64,000 nucleotides of DNA from Aporrectodea caliginosa (taxonomy: Eukaryota; Annelida; Clitellata; Crassiclitellata; Lumbricidae), in the NCBI GenBank assembly GCA_020284085.1, contig JACEVL010000479.1:80001-144000 (forward strand). Reading direction: 5' to 3'. The translations under genes and the position numbers were made by a program. Below the pieces are notes generated by a model. It made no database searches, was not told the DNA's origin, and saw only the letters and a list, made by a program, of their open reading frames with translations. Numbering within the stretch: position 1 is the stretch's first letter; the number at the start of each line of letters is the position of its first letter. Positions 59,401-64,000 of the stretch are shown in pieces.

Positions 59401-60817
59401 CTGCAGAAATGTAAAGGAAGCAGGAGGCAAGAAACCTGTTGATGACAGATGGCAGAAATAAGATAATTGCAGAGGGAAGCGAGTAGGCTTTCAGTTGAGT
59501 GTCGTTTGGTAAACCATACACATGGGGGTAAAACGCGTGAGTTGGATTTCATATAGTCTTATATCGTAGAGAGGACTATACGTTTAGTTAATTTAGAGAT
59601 GAAAGACAGGCTAGAATCAAAACAATAACAATTATAGTGACTGCCTTTTTCACTTAGCACTTTGTCATAAACACCTATTCTTAAAGTTAAAAGTATGAAT
59701 ATTCTTAATTGATGAACATGAACTTTGCTAAATGAGATTCACTTCCATGTACAAATTCTGTCAAATACATTATAGCTAAGCGCTGATATATTACATAATA
59801 ATTTACTCACCACGTTTAATCATACATGACGTCATGCATCCATATAAATAAGCTCCACTACAATTCTGTGTCTTTCTGCATGGTATAGACCCAGCTACAG
59901 CTTAGTTTTGGTGCGCAATCAGTTGAAGCCTCGTGCCTTATATACTGGCACTATAGAAGTTGCTAATTAATTATAATTATTTCACTTTATCCAGATTTTA
60001 GAATATGTCCACCTTGGAGTCACAGGAAAGGCTTGCTTGTAAATATCAAAAATATTGCACGCACTTTACTGACAAAAACCTGCAGAAACACGGGCATTCT
60101 ATTAGTTTCATGGACTGCATGGCGTCCGATCCCGGTCAGGTATCGTGAGAGTCGGTTAGGTGTCGTGAGGGTCGGTTAGGGTCAGGTTAGGCATCGTGAG
60201 GGTCGGTAAGGGTCAGGATTAGGGTTAGTGTCGTCATTAGAAAACATGGAAAAAATGGTACATTCTGCGTAACATGCCAAAATATACCGTATAAGAACGG
60301 TTGATTGGACCAAAGATATTGTATATTAGCCTACGGTCCATGAAACTAATAGAATGCTGAAACACGTATACTTAATGATGGTCGTCATCAGCACACCAAA
60401 AAACCATGAAAGCCACGAGAACAGGTTATTTTAGCAAAACAAAGACAAAATGATGTCATTATTTACGCTTTATGCACGAGTATCGCGTGACCTACAAATG
60501 ACAATACATCAAAGGGCATCTTTTAGGACGCCACAGTTGAATCCATTTCCTCGAACCCCTAAATGATCATAACTCAGATGCTGATCACCCCTACGTGCCC
60601 GGGCTCGCCATTCAACAAACCACGGCGCTACATAAGTCAGCACAGCTAGAAAACGGTTGATGCGAGCTCTAAACATCAGCGAATATTGCAATCGACGCGG
60701 AAAACTTTCGTAACGATGGACTGAATCGGTAACGACAGGCTTCGTAAGAAATCTGAAAGCTGTGCGTTACGTTTCTAATGGTGAAAGAAACTACCTGAGA
60801 ACTTCTGCAGCGCTCAT
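39678..60817 (-). CDS. SMG7: SMG7, nonsense-mediated mRNA decay factor (gene span, 23 coding exons)
   Basis: SMG7 binds phosphorylated UPF1 through a 14-3-3-like TPR fold, works as a heterodimer with SMG5, and recruits deadenylation/decay machinery through its C-terminal region. Here 23 exons total 3,474 nt (1157 residues plus stop), with every GT-AG boundary and phase consistent. The N-terminus aligns closely with vertebrate SMG7: SRQALQDSYQK, ALDKKVEQDLWNHAFKKQ, CLVHLGDIARYR, GQPYNQLAILEAAKGNKLST. K64 and R159 match the human phosphoserine-binding residues K66 and R163. Exons 10-16 cover the helical domain. Exon 19 onward is Pro/Gln/Met/Gly-rich. The last exon ends in LSPLEKLLEQQRQQRQ, like the human C-terminus. 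There is no PIN domain, so it is not SMG5 or SMG6. Length is close to human SMG7 (about 1,137 residues). Confidence 0.95.
39963..40390. mobile_element. Two family-Y SINE copies, head to head
   Basis: 39,963-40,040 (+) matches the head of the 2,385 copy (ACGCTGGTTTGATACCCAC). 40,115-40,390 (-) is a full copy with B-box GCGGGTTTGATACC and the (TTTATT) body end. Lies in the last SMG7 intron. Confidence 0.65.
40404..40624 (-). CDS. SMG7: SMG7 exon 22
   Basis: Acceptor TTCATTAG, entry phase 1, donor CTGCAG|GTCAGT, phase 0, 221 nt. Ser/Gly/Asn-rich: HASSTFGSSNSSLRTTPDPD ... SGGGYRVGLFNRPL ... GLLNNGLQ. Part of the low-complexity C-terminal region. Confidence 0.88.
41108..41226 (-). CDS. SMG7: SMG7 exon 21
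   Basis: Acceptor TTTTACAG, donor CAACA|GTAAGT, 119 nt. Contains YTLFSQTPWTVG, matching the LYSLFEGTPW motif of the vertebrate C-terminal region; a good anchor for orthology. Confidence 0.9.
42129..42178 (-). CDS. SMG7: SMG7 exon 20 (50 nt)
   Basis: Acceptor TTTTTGTAG, donor CAAAG|GTCAGT. Phase 0 in, phase 2 out, exactly what its neighbours require. Encodes DILKADSPQPIGARSQ. Confidence 0.82.
43245..43480 (+). mobile_element. tRNA-derived SINE
   Basis: A-box-like CAATTGGTTAGAGCAC and B-box CAGGTTCAAGCCACC at tRNA spacing; the body ends in an AATAATAAAG tail. In the intron between SMG7 exons 19 and 20, opposite strand. Confidence 0.65.
43513..44805 (-). CDS. SMG7: SMG7 exon 19 (1,293 nt, P/Q/M/G-rich)
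   Basis: Acceptor TATATGTGCAG, donor ATGAAG|GTAATT, phase 0-0, 431 codons (residues 571-1001). Rich in Pro, Gln, Met, Gly and Ser, with short poly-Gln and PPPP tracts, the character of the SMG7 C-terminal decay-recruiting region. Internal helices such as FDQLAALYSPG may be short linear motifs. The 171-, 126- and 106-codon + strand ORFs over this exon are shadows. Confidence 0.92.
44862..45275. repeat. Minisatellite in SMG7 intron 18
   Basis: About 20 copies of a 17-19 bp unit (AAGTTTCTAATCTCTGAT and variants) start about 55 bp from the exon 19 acceptor, on its intronic side. The unit is preceded by CTAGGGCTGTCAAG. Confidence 0.92.
45520..45630 (-). CDS. SMG7: SMG7 exon 18
   Basis: Acceptor GTGACACAG, donor GCTAAG|GTATGC, phase 0-0, 37 codons. 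Lys/Asp/Ser/Thr-rich linker (AIMQKGNKEVVDKKRD...), the counterpart of the basic linker of vertebrate SMG7. Confidence 0.88.
45971..46017 (-). CDS. SMG7: SMG7 exon 17 (47 nt)
   Basis: Acceptor GTGTTTTAG, donor ATTCAG|GTAATT. Encodes SNGDHKATRQNVAIQ, resembling GKQNVAVQ of vertebrate SMG7. Phase 1 in, 0 out. Confidence 0.87.
46685..46758 (-). CDS. SMG7: SMG7 exon 16
   Basis: Acceptor TTGATACAG, donor GTGCAAG|GTATTC. Reads SLNLLNVQQLANGHLEF..., aligning with the vertebrate helix after KWIADNQP. Phase 2 in, 1 out. Confidence 0.87.
47110..47223 (-). CDS. SMG7: SMG7 exon 15
   Basis: Acceptor CATCTCTTTTCAG, donor CCAAG|GTCTGT. Reads EMRLRCHRLVLSGFWIAEKF, matching the RRIRQQRLISIGKWIAD helix of human SMG7. 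The 70-codon + ORF over it is a shadow. Confidence 0.9.
47741..47807 (-). CDS. SMG7: SMG7 exon 14
   Basis: Acceptor TTTGTCCAG, donor CACAG|GTAAGG. Encodes STPLPEDCDLECFLPV, matching ATPLPEEFELQGFLAL in human SMG7. Confidence 0.92.
48120..48372 (-). mobile_element. tRNA-derived SINE, family B, uninterrupted copy
   Basis: The minus-strand head has A-box-like TAGTGTAGTGGTTAGCA and B-box GGGGTTCAAATCCCC, then GAGATTTCTGCTC and a body ending near 48,120. Serves as the empty-site reference for the split copy at 32.3-33.3 kb. Intronic in SMG7, same strand. Confidence 0.85.
48647..48729 (-). CDS. SMG7: SMG7 exon 13
   Basis: Acceptor TTCTGACAG, donor AAAAC|GTAAGT. Encodes VWMNLSELLNNLQFF, matching the W-WLISLLN helix of vertebrate SMG7. 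Confidence 0.9.
49159..49306 (-). CDS. SMG7: SMG7 exon 12
   Basis: Acceptor TTGTTGCAG, donor ACATCATC|GTTAGT. Encodes APIKVLLDWLHTDPDSM, matching LPAVKVSMDWLRLRP. Confidence 0.92.
49976..50260 (-). CDS. SMG7: SMG7 exon 11
   Basis: Acceptor GCTTCTTTCAG, donor AACTT|GTAAGA, 285 nt. Encodes FSAHQLVQMVTVNLFSLYH, matching FNSQQLVHVTVINLFQLHH, then a charged Ser/Asn/Lys-rich insertion. Confidence 0.92.
50366..50750 (-). mobile_element. LINE 3' end, family 1
   Basis: The minus strand encodes NRAFAVVGPLPWNSLPLEHC and ends with the TATATTGCCTCTTCAAG / CTCAGAGGTGCTC block. In an SMG7 intron, same strand as the gene. Confidence 0.8.
50971..51053 (-). CDS. SMG7: SMG7 exon 10
   Basis: Acceptor TTAATTTCAG, donor GCATTG|GTGAGT. 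Encodes NELIGIFLQLHAFVFLC, matching SDFIKAFIKFHGHVYL. Confidence 0.9.
51655..51960 (-). mobile_element. LINE 3' fragment
   Basis: The minus strand encodes DRAFQVSNPHAWNSLPAPIQ, an RT C-terminal tail, ending in AATAAAGAATATACTTACTT. Intronic in SMG7. Confidence 0.75.
52117..52270 (-). CDS. SMG7: SMG7 exon 9
   Basis: Acceptor GTTTTGTAG, donor GACAT|GTATGG, 154 nt. Encodes GQPYNQLAILEAAKGNKLST and RSIAVKHPFPVAITNLEK, nearly identical to the SMG7 TPR segment. The strongest single anchor for the call. Confidence 0.97.
52966..53037 (-). CDS. SMG7: SMG7 exon 8
   Basis: Acceptor TTTTCTTCAG, donor CAACG|GTCAGT. Encodes ARYRQQIDQAQSYYRHAAHL, a TPR helix pair. R159 (human R163) contacts the UPF1 phosphoserine in the known structure class. 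Confidence 0.95.
53084..53340 (-). mobile_element. LINE 3' end, decayed
   Basis: Family-1 terminal block (TATATAGTGCCCCTTCAAG, CTACTCAGGA...) with a degraded body, 50 bp from SMG7 exon 8. Confidence 0.6.
53906..53998 (-). CDS. SMG7: SMG7 exon 7
   Basis: Acceptor TTTAG, donor ACATAG|GTATGA. Encodes SSCMYICQDCLVHLGDI, matching CSYICQHCLVHLGDI. Confidence 0.95.
54078..54300 (-). mobile_element. tRNA-derived SINE, family X, decayed
   Basis: Same ends as 36,229-36,455: TGTATGTATGTATGAGC at one side and GGTTGCAAGGCACCGAACAT in the head region. B-box eroded. Confidence 0.6.
54779..54857 (-). CDS. SMG7: SMG7 exon 6
   Basis: Acceptor GTTTTCAG, donor GCGAG|GTATGA. Encodes LLQVICSAFNLDLPFRKKSS, matching LLQELCTVFNVDLPCRVKSS. 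Confidence 0.95.
55342..55407 (-). CDS. SMG7: SMG7 exon 5
   Basis: Acceptor AGAATCAG, donor TTACAA|GTGAGT, 22 codons. Encodes KRGEVQSSLNLFLETASGFY, matching SEVQANLSLFLEAASGFY. Confidence 0.95.
55855..55915 (-). CDS. SMG7: SMG7 exon 4
   Basis: Acceptor GTTTTAG, donor AAGCAG|GTAACC. Encodes WNHAFKKQISTLQNQAKDKQ. K64 corresponds to phosphate-binding K66 of human SMG7. Confidence 0.95.
56188..56305 (-). CDS. SMG7: SMG7 exon 3
   Basis: Acceptor GGTTTCAG, donor GATCT|GTAAGT, 118 nt. Encodes NEVWVSRQALQDSYQKLLV and DLEFALDKKVEQDL, nearly identical to the vertebrate protein. Confidence 0.97.
56490..56850 (-). repeat. Probable decayed retroelement end
   Basis: TTGTATAGTGCCCTTTAAG with a ~350-bp body resembling family-1 ends in layout (CCAGAGAGACAAACCCACAGAGGAAAAGG spans the position of the usual RT tail). 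Weak identity. Confidence 0.4.
57694..57725 (-). CDS. SMG7: SMG7 exon 2 (32 nt)
   Basis: Acceptor TTGTTACAG, donor GGCAG|GTAAGA. Encodes QAEELKEAVA, matching QAEVLKADM. A microexon whose phase (2 in, 1 out) exactly fits its neighbours. Confidence 0.92.
57795..58150 (+). mobile_element. Family B SINE interrupted by a family-C tail
   Basis: SINE head at 57,795-57,905 (CTAGCGGTTAGCATGCTGG; B-box GAGGTTCAAATCCC) and SINE 3' half at about 58,040-58,150. Between them sits a (TGTAA)n-flanked family-C piece, similar to 6,585-6,665. Confidence 0.6.
59150..59600 (-). mobile_element. LINE reverse-transcriptase fragment
   Basis: The minus strand retains RT core motifs: SAAFNTINHK (normally SAAFDTINH, so the catalytic Asp is lost) and about 130 bp later CRVPQGSILGP, with stops after each. 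Intronic in SMG7 and in the same orientation. Confidence 0.7.
59880..59965 (+). mobile_element. LINE 3' end, family A
   Basis: CAGCTTAGTTTTGGTGCGCAA, GTTGAAGCCTCGTGCCTTAT, CTATAGAAGTTGCTAATTA: terminal block as at 33.0 kb. Confidence 0.6.
60093..60358. mobile_element. hAT-type MITE carrying telomere-like repeats
   Basis: A 22-bp perfect inverted repeat (60,094-60,115 and 60,336-60,357; starts GCATTCTATTAGTTTC) is flanked by GAAACACG on both sides (60,085-60,092 and 60,359-60,366). The interior has degenerate GGGTCGGTTAGG units (60,130-60,235). In SMG7 intron 1. Confidence 0.8.
60795..60817 (-). CDS. SMG7: SMG7 exon 1 (23 coding nt)
   Basis: ATG at 60,815-60,817 in the context AATAATGAGC (A at -3). 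Encodes MSAAEVL plus two bases of Arg; donor CTCAG|GTAGTT, phase 2, completing RQAEELK in exon 2. The human protein starts MSLQSAQYLRQAE, so start and phase agree. Confidence 0.9.
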
Positions 60818-60832
60818 TATTCACCTCCGCTG

Positions 60833-60862
60833 TTAGCCAAAACACTTCGATGGCTTAGACAT
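60833..60862 (-). promoter_or_regulatory. Upstream ORF (9 codons) in the SMG7 5' leader
   Basis: On the minus strand an ATG at 60,860-60,862 (context AAAATGT) opens a 9-codon frame closed by TAA at 60,833-60,835, 15 nt before the SMG7 start. It is in the mRNA only if transcription starts above 60,862, which the ETS site at 60,880 makes possible but does not prove. Confidence 0.55.
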
Positions 60863-60872
60863 TTTGTAGGAG

Positions 60873-60887
60873 GCCATTTACTTCCGG
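60873..60887 (-). promoter_or_regulatory. ETS/GABP-like promoter site of SMG7
   Basis: Minus-strand CCGGAAGT at 60,880-60,887 followed by AAATGGCC, ETS- and YY1-like motifs typical of housekeeping promoters, 63-70 bp upstream of the SMG7 ATG. Role inferred from position. Confidence 0.5.
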
Positions 60888-60975
60888 TGTAACCGCACTC
60901 TAAAAATAGCGCAAGGCTCATAACAACGATTATCTTCTCTATGACGATTTCACGTCTCTCCATGGCGCTATAAAA

Positions 60976-61165
60976 AATAATAATAATATCTTTTCTTTAA
61001 TTAAGCGTCTGACAAACGCACTTACATGTTATGCAATTGAACAATCTTAACTACTAACAGACAGCCTGCAATACACGGCGCTAATAGCAGCCTACAAAGC
61101 AAATCCGCCCTACGGGGCTCGAACTCGGTACCTCTCGCTTTCGCTCTCTATACCATTGTCGGCGT
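60976..61165 (-). mobile_element. tRNA-derived SINE, family Z
   Basis: Reverse complement of the 9,509-9,740 element: B-box GGCTCGAACTCGG (+ strand view), body AATAGCAGCCTACAAAG and tail side TTAATTAAGCGTCTGAC. Just upstream of the SMG7 promoter. Confidence 0.75.
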
Positions 61166-61289
61166 CGCATTTCTATCAAATATATTCGTTTTATTGAGAA
61201 AAACAATCTAAAAAATTTCAGAAATGCTAACATGAGTGATAATGGATAATAAAAGTTAATTAGAAAATTTTAAAATAAACTAGTATTAT

Positions 61290-61395
61290 TGTTATTATTA
61301 AATTTGTAACGCGCGCAAGGTCACACCGAAATGTGAATCTGAGGCGCAAATCTTCTCTATGACGATTTCACGTATTGCTCTGGCGCTATAGTTTG
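61290..61395 (+). repeat. Dispersed repeat, family D
   Basis: AAATTTGTAACGCGCGCAAGG with CACACCGAAATGTGAATCTGAG also occurs at 49,788-49,845. The following TCTCTATGACGATTTCACGT is duplicated at 60,940-60,960. Confidence 0.6.
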
Positions 61396-61399
61396 TCGG

Positions 61400-63300
61400 C
61401 GTGACGGCGTCGCATTCCGATCAGGCACCACATACAGATCGTAATTGTAAACTTCAAACTAAAGGCTATTTCAAACTAATTAAGATTATTTACGTGCGCG
61501 CATCGTGTCAAAGTGATTGTCCAGTGTCCAGTGATGACAGTTGGAGAGAAGCTATAGCTGAAACTACAATACATCTAACGTGTGGTATGTCCTTACTATA
61601 GTTCAGAGGTGCTTTCTATTGATGATAATAATAATATTATTTATTGAAACAATCCGGTTGACAAACCGCAACCGGTTACAGTGTACATTTATGCAATTGA
61701 AACAATGGCAACAGACTCGCGCAAATTTGAATCTATGTGACAGTTTAAAACCAACGCAGCGCCACCAACTGAAGGAAATGAGTCAACATCCATGTTCTTA
61801 ACGCGCATAGTGCTATCGCAGCGCCACCCACTGAAATGAAGTGAGTCCAGGTTATTACGAACTTCGTAACGTATAGGACTTTATCTGAGTCACCAATCGT
61901 AACGAAATGAATCTATGGCGTAACAAAATGTTGATTTAATGACATTCTGTTCTACTAGAATATAGAATGATTAAGATTAGCCTACGTTTAAATAACCATG
62001 CATATACTTTTTTGATACTTGGCATTGATATACATAGGCTGTGTGTGCACGCGCGCGCATATGTTTAGTCTATGGTTCGTACAGCTGGACGTCGTTAATG
62101 GTGCGTCATTTCATTTGATTTAATTTATTATCGCAAGTTTTTTCTTTTTCTGCAATTTGCAATGCGACCAAAATAATTTAAGTGATTGTTTTGCTGCTTG
62201 TGTTATTTATTGTTCAGCTATGTTAGTGTCCACCTGAGATTCGGTTTAGTTTGTCTCCCAATTGCATAATACACGGTCAGCTCAAAGCAACACCCTTAGG
62301 CGTGTCTATATAATTAGATCTGCGTGGAATAATATATTTGGATTTATCGTTTTGCTTGATAAAGATACAGTTTGAGGCAAATTTCTAAATATCAGCTAGG
62401 ATTTAGGACTGTACAGTCACTGGAACTGGAACTATATCTGAACTGTTCCGATGACTCGTGTATTCCAGTTTCATGATGCGCAAATTGCGTAATAGTAATT
62501 CGTGAGATGCGTAAATTCATGAGATGCGTAGATGTCCCAAAAATGAATTGGCAAAATCTACGAAGGTGTTGGGCTGTAATGCCATTACAGTCATCAGTGA
62601 CAAGATTAAAATACTTGTTAATTTAAACAATAAAAACAACAAAGCGTTAAATTCTCTATTTGCAATTAATAATAATAACTGACAATTTATATGGCGTCGT
62701 AAAAACAGCCATGCCGTTACAAGAGCGCGTCAATTTTGCATACCTTATTCAAAGTCTACCTTGGTATTGTAGACAAGTTTGAGTGACCTGAAACACAGTA
62801 CAATATAAATAGGCAACTGTAGTCAAATATAACTTTTTGGCTGCAACAGTAAACAAATTATTTTTTGTTCCTCATTTTTCAATTGTTTGACTGTGACTGC
62901 AACTGTGGCTTTAGATAGAATTTTACATAATGCAATTTTTAATCCATTTCTTGGTGGTGTATATCTGTGGCACTGGGTATTATAGCAGACTGCTAAGTAA
63001 TTTTTTTATACCATGGAGAAATGCTGTTTGACAAAATGACGTCATCAGTGTAATGTTTACAAACTAGGCACTCAAAATACATTTGCTTGTTCCTTTTCTT
63101 ATATGTTCCACCCTCATCAATTGCATGACAGAACAGAGCATTGATGAAGAGGTAGTAGGTGATAAAGTGTTGCTGCTGCAGCAAGACTGTGAAATCTAAG
63201 TAGTCTGATGCTCTCTGGAGCACTTTCACTAGTCATTTTTCATTTGTTTTAGTGACTTTGCATCCTACTGATTTGCTGCTGTATTTGACGCTCATTTCCC
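61400..63300. other. No recognisable gene
   Basis: AT-rich intergenic DNA upstream of SMG7. A retroelement-like tail (61,640-61,710) contains ACAAACCGCAACCGGTTAC. No exon with family support. Confidence 0.45.
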
Positions 63301-63309
63301 GCTGCCTTC

Positions 63310-63367
63310 ATGGCAGACTCTGAAGAAGAAGTGTCTTTTGAGATTGCAGATGAAGATGGTGGCAAAG
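63310..63367 (+). CDS. Possible first exon of an unidentified gene
   Basis: ATG 63,310 opens an acidic N-terminus, MADSEEEVSFEIADEDGGK, followed by a good donor, CAAAG|GTATGA. The unspliced frame continues to 63,516 (68 residues). I do not recognise the family. A chance ORF is the alternative. Confidence 0.3.
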
Positions 63368-63519
63368 GTATGAAGACGGTAACTCTATCTGAAAATTTTT
63401 TTGATGCTTGTGTCCTTACCTTAGCCGAAATTGGCAGGAGCTGTCTCAGCCAAGGTGACAACAGCCGTGTACCCATGATTCGCTGTCCAATGCAGACACT
63501 TCATGCTTTCAAATAATGT

Positions 63520-64000
63520 TTGGAAAAGGTAGATGTTAATGTGACCAGAAAAAGAACTCATCTAGTATTAAATCACAGTCACATTTGCCCATCATCAGAC
63601 TGTGATACGGCCTTTTGACATAATTGGATAAAATCGTTTGATAGCAGGTTACAGTGCAAATTCCTTCACATCAGACAATCTTTGAGCTTCCTAGCCACCC
63701 GTAGACTTGAACAAAATCATACACTACTGTATTTTAATGTGACCCTCTTAACCTTTTGTCTGGCAACACATGCTGTTGCTGACTACCTCCAAACGACCGC
63801 ACTGAAGTGGGTCTGCACTGTAGTTATTGAAAAGATGAGAACAAATATATCAAAGTAAGCCTGTTGCTAATCCCTCTCTTCAAAATATAAATGTGAATGT
63901 CAAACATTAACAACACCATATCTTTACTATCAACTCTGTAATCTATGTGTGTACGTATGTATTTATATAGGTCTGTATAATTACATAATTTTTGTATATT
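63520..64000. other. No recognisable feature
   Basis: Stops in all frames, no motif recognised; may be intron or flank of the candidate at 63,310. Confidence 0.4.

Noticed and set aside
62755..62803. Minus-strand mini-exon (TTTCAG then SLKLVYNTKVDFE and a stop)
   Set aside because: A good acceptor and short frame, but no neighbouring exon or family support; likely chance.
62993..63229. 78-codon minus ORF
   Set aside because: Mixed composition without stops, but no recognisable domain, start context or splice partner.

Overview
This window is animal (metazoan) nuclear DNA. It has multi-exon genes with GT-AG introns, large introns full of transposon debris, tRNA-derived SINEs, LINE 3' ends and long microsatellites. 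Two of the genes are families of animal biology. The repeat profile suggests a marine invertebrate, possibly a deuterostome such as an echinoderm, but the sequence alone does not settle the phylum.

Layout: 1-10.6 kb is repeat-rich and holds no gene I can name; a CpG-rich open frame at about 2.81-3.24 kb may be an orphan exon. From 10.7 to 34.5 kb, on the + strand, lies a secreted complement-control-protein gene. I could splice it by eye into one frame: signal peptide, an eight-cysteine WAP-like domain, eight CCP/sushi domains and a polybasic C-terminal tail. That is the architecture of nematode LEV-9, and resembles insect Hasp, both extracellular scaffolds at synapses. Its largest intron (20.3-27.8 kb) contains an intronless C2H2 zinc-finger gene on the same strand, broken by one in-frame stop, plus a Harbinger-like MITE and a foldback-like element. 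Another intron (15.6-20.2 kb) carries a 2.9-kb hAT element with a perfect 8-bp target duplication and a second, younger MITE inside it.

From 60.8 down to 39.7 kb, on the - strand, is a complete SMG7 gene (nonsense-mediated mRNA decay). I could read 23 coding exons; all boundaries and phases agree and give 1157 residues. The 14-3-3-like/TPR fold, helical region, Pro/Gln/Met-rich C-terminal region and conserved last helix are all present. A 9-codon upstream ORF sits just before its start, a plausible handle for NMD feedback. The CCP gene and SMG7 converge, with about 5 kb of gene-poor DNA between them. A possible first exon of another + strand gene lies at 63.3 kb.

The heptamer AGGCCTA occurs more than 20 times in the first 35 kb, and I found none in the last 29 kb. 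This compositional break coincides with the gap between the two genes.
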